Assembly: GCA_910586375.1 (NCBI GenBank) | Contig: CAJUIE010000041.1 | Coordinates: forward strand, 3,701-12,111 | DNA from: an uncultured Alistipes sp. | GTDB lineage: Bacteria; Bacteroidota; Bacteroidia; Bacteroidales; Rikenellaceae | Reading direction: 5' to 3' | DNA length: 8,411 nt | In this document: positions 1 through 6,833 of the stretch, in pieces | How positions within the stretch are numbered: position 1 is the stretch's first letter | Layout: every line of letters starts with the position of its first letter | The notes under the pieces: model-generated | Database searches by the model: none | Told to the model about the DNA's origin: nothing | What the model saw: only the letters and a program-made list of their open reading frames with translations | Made by a program: the position numbers and the translations under genes

Positions 1-1854
1 GCCCATCGAGAGGCCTACATTGGCGAAATTGAGCGCCGGGGCATCGTTGGTCCCGTCGCCCGTGACCGCCACAACCTCGCCGCACTGCTGCAAAAGACGC
101 ACTAAGCGCTGTTTATCCAGCGGCCGGGCACGGGAGAGGATCTTCAGCTCCTGCACACGCATAAGAAGCTCTTCATCGCTCGCCGCAGCGAACTCAGCGC
201 CGGTCATGCGATTACGGTCAGAGTCCACAGCATCGTTCCACAGTCCGATCTGCCGGGCTATCTCCCGCGCCGTGGCCGGCGTATCGCCCGTAACGATCTT
301 GATGCCAATCCCAGCCCTAAGACAGCGGTCGACAGCCTCCGGAACATCTTCGCGCACTGGATCGGCAATAGCCGCAACAGCCGAAAAACACAATCCACCC
401 CGCGCCACAGCCTCTTCGCACGTCGCAGCGTCAGTATCGGCCCACGCCACAGCCAGGGTTCGCATGGCCCGGTTCTGAAAATCGGCCAAATGCCCGGAGA
501 CAATCTGCTCCTGCCCATCAGCAGCGCACATCGCCCGCACAATCTCCGGGGCACCCTTGACGCAGACGATCCGCCGCCCCGAAACACCGCTCCGGATGAT
601 CGTAACCATATACTTGCGCTCGGTCGAAAAGGTCATCCGGTCGATGATCTCCGCCCCGGCTCGCAACGTCTCATAATCTTGTCCCCGTCCCCGCAGCCAC
701 ACAAGCAGCGCCCCTTCAGTCGGATTGCCGAGAACCTGCCCCGCAGCATCGAGAAAGGCCGTAGAGTTAACCGCGACGATCTCGGCAAACCCGGCATCGG
801 AGAGGTCGTCGTAACGCACCAGCTCCCCGACACTCATCCGGTTCTGGGTCAGCGTACCCGTTTTATCGGTGCAAATGACCGTCACAGCGCCCATCGTCTC
901 GCAAGCGTGCATCTTGCGGACCAAATTATTGGTCCGCAACATCCGCCGCATAGACATGGCCAGCGACAGCGTGATCGACATGGGAAGCCCCTCGGGTACG
1001 GCCATAACGATAATAGCCACCGAGAACATGAAGACCTGGAGCACTTGTTGCGATATCTCCAGCCAGTCGCGCCCAATCAGGTCGCTGAACAAGATTGCTT
1101 TGCCAAGCAAAATGGCGAAGACCGCCACCGCCAGCACGATGCCCACCCGACCGATCAGGCGCGAAAGGCGGGCAAGCTGCCGGGCAAGGGGAGTAGGCTC
1201 GTTGCTCTCGATCGAAGATTGCTCGGTCACGTGCCCCGCCTCGGAATGATCCCCCACGGCCGTGACAACCATGCGGCCATAACCGTCGGCAACCCGCGTA
1301 CCGCGCAGCACAACATGGGACGGATAAGTCGCCTCAGGATCAAAATAAGCTTCATCAACGGTTTTGTCAACCTCCGGTTCTCCTGTCAAGGTCGATTCGT
1401 CGATGCGTAACGATACGGCCTCGACCAACTCGCCATCGGCCGGCACCGTCTCGCCGCTCTCGATCGAAACGAGGTCACCCACAACCACTTCACACCGCGG
1501 AATTTCACACATCGCCCCGTCACGCATCACCTTGACAGGGACTTCGTCGTTGACCCGGTTCAACCGCCGGAAGCGGCGCCGGGCATCCCACTCAAAGAAG
1601 AAACCCACGCAGGTGGCCAGAATAATGGCGCAGACGATACCCACCGACTCCGTAAAATCGCGCTCCACGCAGCCGATGATCAGCGACAACACAGCGGCCA
1701 GCAACAAAATGCGGATAATCGGATCGCGGAACTTTTCGGCCAGAAGCCGCCACGCCGACGCATCGGCAGGAGGCGTGATGACATTAGCACCGTACCTCTG
1801 TCGGCTCTCGGCAACACGGGACGACGAAAGGCCTTGCGGATCGAACGAAATCAT
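1..1854 (-). CDS. P-type cation-transporting ATPase, probable Ca2+ type (type II), C-terminus cut by window edge
   Basis: This is an integral-membrane ion pump that couples ATP hydrolysis to cation export. The 618 residues in the window include an N-terminal cation-ATPase domain (GLSSSRVAESRQRYGANVI), membrane segments near 46-62 and 70-87, and the actuator-domain TGE at 157-159. M3 lies near 236-252, and M4 carries PEGLP at 287-291. The phosphorylation motif DKTGTLT starts at Asp330. The nucleotide domain has NPTEGALL (about 377-384) and KGAPE (433-437). TGD is at 522-524 and the hinge motif GDGTNDAP at 599-606. PEGLP in M4 is typical of SERCA/PMCA-like Ca2+ pumps, where the Glu (288 here) binds the ion. 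M5-M10, which complete the metal site, lie outside the window, so the ion is inferred. The ATG at 1854 is 9 bases after the rodA stop, which suggests co-transcription. All catalytic motifs visible are intact. Confidence 0.93.
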   Translation of the reverse strand, partial: MISFDPQGLSSSRVAESRQRYGANVITPPADASAWRLLAEKFRDPIIRILLLAAVLSLIIGCVERDFTESVGIVCAIILATCVGFFFEWDARRRFRRLNRVNDEVPVKVMRDGAMCEIPRCEVVVGDLVSIESGETVPADGELVEAVSLRIDESTLTGEPEVDKTVDEAYFDPEATYPSHVVLRGTRVADGYGRMVVTAVGDHSEAGHVTEQSSIESNEPTPLARQLARLSRLIGRVGIVLAVAVFAILLGKAILFSDLIGRDWLEISQQVLQVFMFSVAIIVMAVPEGLPMSITLSLAMSMRRMLRTNNLVRKMHACETMGAVTVICTDKTGTLTQNRMSVGELVRYDDLSDAGFAEIVAVNSTAFLDAAGQVLGNPTEGALLVWLRGRGQDYETLRAGAEIIDRMTFSTERKYMVTIIRSGVSGRRIVCVKGAPEIVRAMCAADGQEQIVSGHLADFQNRAMRTLAVAWADTDAATCEEAVARGGLCFSAVAAIADPVREDVPEAVDRCLRAGIGIKIVTGDTPATAREIARQIGLWNDAVDSDRNRMTGAEFAAASDEELLMRVQELKILSRARPLDKQRLVRLLQQCGEVVAVTGDGTNDAPALNFANVGLSMG

Positions 1855-1863
1855 GGTGGGAAA

Positions 1864-3303
1864 TCAGAATTTGTGAAGCGAAAACTGCCGTGTCGAAGCG
1901 TCAAGCCGCACGGCAATAAAGAGCAGGATCGTGAAGGCGATAAGCGACGAACCGCCATAACTCATGAAGGGCAACGGAATGCCCATGACAGGCATCAGGC
2001 CGATGGTCATGCCCACGTTGACCAGCACATGGAAAAGCAGGATCGCGGCCACACAATAACAATAAATGCGGCCAAACGGCTCCTCCTGCCGCTCGCCCAT
2101 GCGCATCAGGCGCAGGATCAACAGACACAACAGCGCCAGCACGAAAACCGTACCCAGGAAGCCCCACTCCTCACCCACGGTGCAGAAGATGAAGTCGGTA
2201 TGACGTTCGGGCACAAAGCCATACTTAATCTGCGTGCCCTGCAAAAAGCCCTTGCCCGTCCAGCCGCCCGAGCCAATGGCGATCTTGGCCTGGTTGACGT
2301 TATAATCGGTACCCAGCGGGTCACTGACAATGCCCAGGAAACTCAGAATACGATTGCGCTGGTGCTCCTTGAGAATCGAGTTGAATATATAATCCGTCGT
2401 GGGCAGGAAGATCATCGCTCCGACAAATAGCCCCATGACGATGAAGATATTGCGCAAATTAGCACGAAAAGCATAAACCGCCACGAAGATCAGCGACAGG
2501 AACGTAACGACCAGCAACGAGCCATAAAGGTCCAGCTTCCCGGGAACTACAAAGTGCATGACCAGACACAGCACAATTGACAAGAGCGCCAGCACGGCCA
2601 GATAGACGATCCGGGAACGCCACTGACCGTTCATCATCGCCTCCGAGAACGTGCAGACCAGAATCAGGATCACGAGCAGCGTCATCGGTGAGAGCAGGAA
2701 CGAGACGATGAACAGCGCAGCGATGAGTAACACCGGGATGCACAGCCACTTGTTGAGCCCCTCGCGATAAAGCACGAAGAGAAACGACCCCAGCACAATA
2801 CCCGAACCGGTGTCGTTCTGCAACACAATGATGAAAAGCGGCAGACAGATGACCCATACCACCTTCATAAGGTCACCGGGCCGATCGATCGAAAACGAGT
2901 AATCGCTCATGACACGCGCCAAGGCCAAAGCCGTAGCGATCTTGGCAAACTCCACAGGCTGCACGCGCATGGCTCCCAGCTCGAACCACGCCTTGGCACC
3001 ATTGACTTCGCGGCCAAAAAGAAGTGCAGCCAACAAAAGCCCCAGGCCGGCGATATAAGCCGGATAAGCCAGCATGTGATAAAAGCGCTCGTCGAGCAGC
3101 AGAACTACGAGCGCCATAATCCAGGCTATGCCGATCCAGACGAGCTGCTTCATATAAAAATGCGAGAGCGAGAAGAGCTCGGCCGCCTCTTCATCATAAG
3201 AGGCCGAAGCAATAGAAATCCACCCTGCCACAACGATCGCCGCATAAAGCAGCACCGTCCAGAGGTCGACCCCTTCGAACATACGTATGCCTCTACCTGT
3301 CAT
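1864..3303 (-). CDS. rodA: RodA, SEDS-family peptidoglycan glycosyltransferase (elongasome)
   Basis: RodA is the inner-membrane SEDS polymerase that builds glycan strands from lipid II during side-wall growth, in complex with PBP2. The 479-residue sequence is multi-spanning and carries family signatures: NGAKAWFELG then VQPVEFAK (101-121), QNDTGSG (162-168), HQRNRILSFL (314-323), the strongly conserved PERHTDFIF (365-373), GEEWGFLG (377-384) and the C-terminal PLPFMSYGGSSL (443-454). Asp370 in PERHTDF corresponds to the Asp known to be essential in characterised RodA proteins. It is about 100 residues longer than E. coli RodA; most of the extra length, rich in hydrophobic segments, lies between QNDTGSG and HQRNRIL. 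The first ATG (3303) overlaps the mrdA end by 11 bases. A second in-frame ATG at 3282 (Met8, MFEGVDLW) would remove the overlap and is a real alternative start. The neighbouring mrdA gene is its usual partner. Confidence 0.97.
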   Translation of the reverse strand: MTGRGIRMFEGVDLWTVLLYAAIVVAGWISIASASYDEEAAELFSLSHFYMKQLVWIGIAWIMALVVLLLDERFYHMLAYPAYIAGLGLLLAALLFGREVNGAKAWFELGAMRVQPVEFAKIATALALARVMSDYSFSIDRPGDLMKVVWVICLPLFIIVLQNDTGSGIVLGSFLFVLYREGLNKWLCIPVLLIAALFIVSFLLSPMTLLVILILVCTFSEAMMNGQWRSRIVYLAVLALLSIVLCLVMHFVVPGKLDLYGSLLVVTFLSLIFVAVYAFRANLRNIFIVMGLFVGAMIFLPTTDYIFNSILKEHQRNRILSFLGIVSDPLGTDYNVNQAKIAIGSGGWTGKGFLQGTQIKYGFVPERHTDFIFCTVGEEWGFLGTVFVLALLCLLILRLMRMGERQEEPFGRIYCYCVAAILLFHVLVNVGMTIGLMPVMGIPLPFMSYGGSSLIAFTILLFIAVRLDASTRQFSLHKF

Positions 3304-5122
3304 AAGCCGGATAATGAATCTGCATGTTTTTTACGTGCTCCAGCAACTCAGGCCGCCGGATGGTGTCCGTAAGGTAATACTCCTCCAGCAAGCTGGCGAT
3401 CGGCAGAGCCGCCGATGCGCCGAAACCTCCGTTTTCGACATAAACCGAGATGGCGATCCGGGGATTGTCCTTCGGGGCGAACGACAGGAAAGTCGAGTGG
3501 TCACGTCCATGAGGATTCTGAGCCGTGCCGGTCTTACCGCAGACATCCCAGCCGTCGAGCTGGGCAGCCGTCGAGGTACCGCCGACATTCACGCCCCGCC
3601 ACATGCCCTCAACGATGGGTTCGAAATAGCGGGGATCAACCTTCGTATAATGGCGCTCATAAAAACGAGCATCGATCGAATCACAGCCCTCGATACGCTT
3701 GACGATATGGGGAATATAATAATATCCCCGATTGGCGACGATAGCCGCCAAATTGGCCAGCTGCAGAGGTGTGCACCCCAGTTCACCCTGACCAATGGAG
3801 AGAGAAAGGACCGTCAGTGAGTTCCACGACCCGCGATAAACACGGTCGTAAAACGCCCGGTCGGGAACATAACCGTTACCCTCGTCGAGGAAGTCGGAAC
3901 CGAGCTTGCGCCCAAAGCCGAAGCTCTCGACATACTCCTTCCAGACGTCGAAACCCTCCTTAACACTGCTGTATTTGGGATTATCGAGAATATCGCGGAA
4001 GACATAACAAAAGTAGGCGTTGCACGACGTGGCCACGGCAAAACGCAGATCCAGCGGCGAAGAGTGGGCATGACAAGCCATCTTAAGACGCCCGGCCTGA
4101 TAACCCATGTGGCACGAATGGTGGTCCGACGGCCGCAACACCCCCTCCTGCTGACCGATGAGCCCCTGCACTACCTTGAAGGTCGATCCCGGCGGATACT
4201 TGGCCTTCACAGCACGGTTGAACAGCGGTCGCCGCTTGTTATAAAGCATCTTCATATAATTATTGCCGCGCTCGCGCCCCACCAGTTCGTCGGGGTCATA
4301 CGTCGGCGACGAGACCATCATCAATATCTCGCCCGTGGAGGGTTCTATAGCCACCGCAGCCCCAACCTTGCCTCGCATGAGCTCCTCACCGAGCAGTTGC
4401 AACCGCGAATCGATAGTCGTAACGATCGAGTGCCCCATCTCGGGCAACGAATCATAACGGCCATTCATATAAGATCCCTTGATGGCACCATGCGTATCTA
4501 TCTCCTGGATTTTCACCCCTTTGCGTCCCTTCAGCAAGGGTTCATAAGCCGACTCTACGCCACTCAACCCCACATAATCGCCCGGGCGATAGTCGGGATG
4601 GCGCTTCAGATAATCCGACGTCACCTCGCCCACGAAGCCCAGCAAATTGCCGCCCACTTCACGCGGATAACGGCGCACGGTGCGTTCGATCATGAAGAAC
4701 CCCCGGAAATTGCACTCGTCAAACCGCAGCTTATCCTCCTTGGAAACATAACTGATCACCAGACGCGGTGCCCGGGGGCGCATCCGGGCATTAGCCAGCT
4801 CACGCACCAAACGTTCGCGCGAGACCCCCGTAACCTCGCACATGCGGGTTGTATCGAATCCGCGACGGTCGATCTCACGAGAAATGACCATCAGATCGTA
4901 ACACACGCGGCTCTGCACGAGGTACTCGCCATTGCGGTCGAAAACCTCACCACGCGGTGGATATTGCACCACATGGCGCAGCACATTAGCCTTGGCCAGC
5001 TCTTCATAACGCGAATCGAAGAGTTGCAGCCACGCCAGCCGCCCGACGATCACCAGAAAAACCGCAAGCACCACGCACTGCAAAATCCGCATCCGGACGA
5101 ATCCTTCCGACGAACCACTCAT
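3293..5122 (-). CDS. mrdA: Penicillin-binding protein 2, elongasome D,D-transpeptidase
   Basis: PBP2 is a class B penicillin-binding protein that crosslinks new peptidoglycan during elongation and pairs with RodA. The 609-residue protein has a short cytoplasmic start, one membrane anchor at about 11-33, and a pedestal domain beginning YPPRGEVFDRNGEYL (54-68), the usual class B R1 region. The transpeptidase domain has all three motifs of the active site: STFK with nucleophile Ser313 and Lys316, SCN at 366-368, and KTGTAQN from Lys530. Length is close to the family norm (about 600-650). The ATG at 5122 shares a 4-base ATGA overlap with the mreD stop, which supports this start over Met11. The 3' end overlaps rodA by 11 bases. 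Cys367 within SxN and neighbouring Cys371 are just local sequence. Nothing suggests degradation. Confidence in the PBP2 rather than PBP3/FtsI assignment comes from the flanking mreD and rodA. Confidence 0.97.
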   Translation of the reverse strand: MSGSSEGFVRMRILQCVVLAVFLVIVGRLAWLQLFDSRYEELAKANVLRHVVQYPPRGEVFDRNGEYLVQSRVCYDLMVISREIDRRGFDTTRMCEVTGVSRERLVRELANARMRPRAPRLVISYVSKEDKLRFDECNFRGFFMIERTVRRYPREVGGNLLGFVGEVTSDYLKRHPDYRPGDYVGLSGVESAYEPLLKGRKGVKIQEIDTHGAIKGSYMNGRYDSLPEMGHSIVTTIDSRLQLLGEELMRGKVGAAVAIEPSTGEILMMVSSPTYDPDELVGRERGNNYMKMLYNKRRPLFNRAVKAKYPPGSTFKVVQGLIGQQEGVLRPSDHHSCHMGYQAGRLKMACHAHSSPLDLRFAVATSCNAYFCYVFRDILDNPKYSSVKEGFDVWKEYVESFGFGRKLGSDFLDEGNGYVPDRAFYDRVYRGSWNSLTVLSLSIGQGELGCTPLQLANLAAIVANRGYYYIPHIVKRIEGCDSIDARFYERHYTKVDPRYFEPIVEGMWRGVNVGGTSTAAQLDGWDVCGKTGTAQNPHGRDHSTFLSFAPKDNPRIAISVYVENGGFGASAALPIASLLEEYYLTDTIRRPELLEHVKNMQIHYPAYDR

Positions 5123-5637
5123 GACCGGGCAAGGAGTTTGGAGGTAAAAATACGGGCGAACGCCCAGGTGAAAAATACCGTCACGGCACTACTCGTCACA
5201 ATGCGCAGCGCGGTACGGAGAGCATGAACCCACGAGAGGGACTCCAAAGCGAAAAAGACGGTATGATGAAGCAGAATCAGAATAACAAGGTAGTCGAGAA
5301 ACACCCCGCGACCGAGCCGCTCGGGTGAGGGAATACCGCCATCACGCAGGTCTTCGCGCCGGTAAAGCACCCGCAACAGCCCCGGCCGGACGAAAGCGAC
5401 CAACAACGTGGCAATGGTATTCAACCCGGCAGCTCCCATCATGAAGTCCATCGCCACTCCCACGCCTCCCCCCAGGCCGAGTAACGCCACAGCAGGCAGG
5501 TCAAGCGGCAGCAGAGCGATGAAAATCACGTAAACGAGCGGGTCGAGGCAGACAGACACCCACAGGTTGTCGAACAGGCAGAGTTGCAGCACCGCTGTCG
5601 ACAGAAAAAGCAGTATATATGCGATCGTTCGGGACAT
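5119..5637 (-). CDS. mreD: MreD, rod-shape-determining inner-membrane protein
   Basis: MreD is a small integral-membrane protein that works with MreC to connect MreB filaments to the RodA-PBP2 synthase. The 172-residue protein is almost entirely hydrophobic, with likely membrane segments near 5-22, 33-46, 48-65, 72-92, 113-131 and 145-164. The stretch DFMMGAAGLNTIATLLVAFV (64-83) resembles the conserved MreD core. Sequence conservation in this family is weak, so the name rests on size, hydrophobicity, this core and the position between mreC and mrdA. The chosen ATG (5637) is one base after the mreC stop (TGA-T-ATG). The frame stays open upstream to an ATG at 5706, but that extension would overlap mreC by 68 bases and add a charged segment ahead of the first membrane helix, so I reject it. 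The stop overlaps mrdA by 4 bases, consistent with translational coupling. Confidence 0.92.
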   Translation of the reverse strand: MSRTIAYILLFLSTAVLQLCLFDNLWVSVCLDPLVYVIFIALLPLDLPAVALLGLGGGVGVAMDFMMGAAGLNTIATLLVAFVRPGLLRVLYRREDLRDGGIPSPERLGRGVFLDYLVILILLHHTVFFALESLSWVHALRTALRIVTSSAVTVFFTWAFARIFTSKLLARS

Positions 5638-5638
5638 A

Positions 5639-6493
5639 TCAGTCGGGGCGTATCTGTTGACGCACTCTTTCGCTGCGTTGCAGCGACTCGATTTCAAGGC
5701 GGTCACGGTTTTCGACCAGGAGTACTTCCGTCAGGCTGGACATCTCGGCTGCCAGACGCACACGCACAGTGTAGCCCGTGCGAACCTCGTTTAGCTCAGC
5801 GCTCTCGACCCAGCCAATGCGGACCCCTTCGGGGAAATACTGCGAGAAACCGGTGGTAACAACCTCCTGCCCTTCCCTGGGCTCAGCGTATTTGGAAAGG
5901 TCCCCCAGCATCACTGTGTGGGGATCGTTCCCATCCCAGTAAACCGAACCCAGATAGTCACCTCCAGCGAGTTTACCACTTGCACGGAACGAGGTGTGAA
6001 GCACAGAAAGAACCACCGCATAGCGATCGGTACAATCGACCACATAACCCACCATCGCCCCATCGGGCGACAGCACGGCCATATCGGGCACCACGCCATT
6101 GCGACGACCACGGTTGATCGTAATGAGGTTGCGGGGTCGGTTGACGGTATTGGCCACCACAGAGGCCGTAATAAACCGAAACTTCGGTTCACCCAGCTCC
6201 TGCATGTAACTGTCGAGGCGGGCAGCCGTCTCGGCCTCCACATACCCCGAGAGTCGTTCTTCGAGCTGGGCAATGCGTTCGAGCAGGAGTCGGTTTTCCC
6301 GCTCCAGCCCAAAATAGCGGCGCACACCGCCAAACAGAGCATGTGCACCGCCTATCACACGGTTGGAGCGTGCCAGCAACCGCGCCTCGGTGTAGTAAGA
6401 CGACCGGGCGTAATAGCTGACAGCCAGCGCCTCCAACAAGACGAACAGCACTGCCACATAAACGCTGCGTATAAATTCGAAGAGCTTGTTCAA
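5639..6493 (-). CDS. mreC: MreC, rod-shape-determining protein (probable TTG start)
   Basis: MreC is a bitopic inner-membrane protein whose periplasmic beta domain binds and activates PBP2. From the proposed TTG it has 284 residues, the usual size. Visible parts are a membrane anchor at about 8-25, a coiled-coil-like stretch at about 60-82 (YFGLERENRLLLERIAQLEE), and the beta-domain signatures ITINRGRRNGVVPDMAVLSP (124-143), TTGFSQYFPEGVRIGWV (213-229) and LTEVLLVE (254-261). No ATG or GTG lies near the expected N-terminus. TTG at 6493 gives MNKLFEFIRSVYVAVLFVLLE, a typical MreC start, preceded by the A-rich AGGGAAAAGACTT. The frame remains open upstream to ATGs at 6559 and 6688, but that stretch is low-complexity Pro/Arg/Ala read from palindromic DNA, so I treat it as non-coding. 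The gene is 340 bases from mreB and one base from mreD. Confidence 0.93.
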   Translation of the reverse strand: MNKLFEFIRSVYVAVLFVLLEALAVSYYARSSYYTEARLLARSNRVIGGAHALFGGVRRYFGLERENRLLLERIAQLEERLSGYVEAETAARLDSYMQELGEPKFRFITASVVANTVNRPRNLITINRGRRNGVVPDMAVLSPDGAMVGYVVDCTDRYAVVLSVLHTSFRASGKLAGGDYLGSVYWDGNDPHTVMLGDLSKYAEPREGQEVVTTGFSQYFPEGVRIGWVESAELNEVRTGYTVRVRLAAEMSSLTEVLLVENRDRLEIESLQRSERVRQQIRPD

Positions 6494-6506
6494 AAGTCTT
6501 TTCCCT

Positions 6507-6533
6507 AAAAAATGCGCAACGCCGGGGCGTTGC
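6507..6533 (-). terminator. Terminator-like hairpin with U6 tract directly upstream of mreC
   Basis: Read on the minus strand, GCAACGCCCCGGCGTTGC (6533-6516) folds into a GC-rich stem: 7 pairs with a 4-base loop, or 8 pairs if a 2-base loop is allowed. GCA follows, then six T (6512-6507). The form is that of an intrinsic terminator, but it sits 13 bases before the proposed mreC start rather than after the operon. If active, it would attenuate transcription from mreB into mreC. The U-tract starts three bases after the stem, which weakens it. Confidence 0.5.
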
Positions 6534-6703
6534 TCTCTTCGGCGAGCGGGGGGGGGCATCGCCGGAGAGACATTTTCGATAATACCCCGAAAAATTCCAA
6601 GCCCGAGCGGGAGGGCTGCGGCCCGAGACTTTCTCGGCGGCGGCAGGGGAGGAGCACGCCACAGGCGTGAGGCCGCCGCCGAAAGCAACGCATCAAGCGT
6701 TGC
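6516..6703 (-). repeat. Two hairpins with identical GCAACGC / GCGTTGC arms flanking a structured core
   Basis: The same 7-base arms occur in both hairpins. One is at 6685-6703 (arms 6685-6691 and 6697-6703, 5-base loop) and the other at 6516-6533 (arms 6516-6522 and 6527-6533). Because the arms are identical, they can also pair across the 150 bases between them, so alternative folds compete. The arrangement could be an attenuator and anti-attenuator pair, or the ends of a small palindromic intergenic repeat. T-tracts lie outside both hairpins on the minus strand (6705-6710 and 6507-6512). Confidence 0.6.
6635..6681 (-). other. Large GGC/GCC stem-loop with nested hairpin
   Basis: CGGCGGCGGC at 6635-6644 is perfectly complementary to GCCGCCGCCG at 6672-6681, giving a 10-bp all-GC stem. 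Its 27-base loop contains a second perfect hairpin, CACGCC-ACA-GGCGTG (6655-6669). The base of the stem also competes with the 6-bp hairpin at 6623-6637, which shares positions 6635-6637. Such a structure should be stable in RNA and could protect an mRNA end or mark a processing site. Confidence 0.6.
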
Positions 6704-6744
6704 GAAAAAACTAAAAACTTATGTCCGGGGCCCTCTTGCCAGCC

Positions 6745-6798
6745 ACCCTCTCTGCACCCTCTCTGCACCCCTCTCTGCCCCCCTCTGCCCCCCTCTGC
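6745..6798 (-). repeat. 10-12 base tandem repeat, G-rich on transcribed strand, possible G-quadruplex
   Basis: Five imperfect units are visible on the plus strand: ACCCTCTCTGC at 6745 and again at 6756, ACCCCTCTCTGC at 6767, then CCCCCTCTGC at 6779 and 6789. Read as the mreB-side transcript, this gives five G-tracts of three or more G separated by short loops such as CAGA and TGCAGAGA, which meets the usual pattern for G-quadruplex formation. It begins 36 bases after the mreB stop. It is not a CRISPR array: there are no spacers. Confidence 0.7.
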
Positions 6799-6833
6799 AG
6801 CTCCTTGCTCCTGCCACCTCTCCAGCCCCCCGG

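Larger units (their letters stand above)
6494..6833 (-). other. 340-base structured intergenic spacer between mreB and mreC
   Basis: This is the only sizeable gap in the minus-strand cluster, and no convincing gene lies on either strand. In transcript order (right to left) it holds a G-rich tandem repeat just after the mreB stop, T-tracts at 6705-6720, a 7-bp hairpin (6685-6703), a large GGC/GCC stem with a nested hairpin (6635-6681), a smaller hairpin CCGAGA-CTT-TCTCGG (6623-6637), GC-rich short palindromes around 6600-6624, a run of nine G on the plus strand (6548-6556), and a hairpin followed by U6 (6507-6533). The composition differs sharply from the flanking genes. It may be transcribed as part of the operon, act as an attenuator or processing site, or be an inserted repeat. 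I found no good TAnnTTTG promoter element within it. Confidence 0.75.

Noticed and set aside
490..1410. Long plus-strand open frame antisense to the P-type ATPase (306 codons)
   Set aside because: It is opposite a clear ATPase with an intact DKTGT and no family features of its own.
4064..5227. Long plus-strand open frame antisense to mrdA (387 codons)
   Set aside because: It lies wholly opposite mrdA and mreD, is His/Arg-rich in the way of antisense frames in GC-rich genes, and shows no domain; mrdA has all catalytic motifs.
6570..6600. Internal promoter for mreC (TATTATCG region on the minus strand)
   Set aside because: It misses the TTTG half of TAnnTTTG and has no spaced upstream element.
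6494..6688. Upstream extension of mreC to ATG at 6559 or 6688
   Set aside because: The extra 22-65 residues are Pro/Arg/Ala low-complexity read through palindromic DNA, precede the normal MreC N-terminus and match nothing I recognise.
6685..6720. Intrinsic terminator for mreB at the 6685-6703 hairpin
   Set aside because: On the mreB transcript the U-tracts come before the hairpin, not after; on the plus strand the hairpin is followed by A, not T.
6745..6798. CRISPR-like array
   Set aside because: Units are 10-12 bases, directly abutting, with no spacers; it is a simple tandem repeat.
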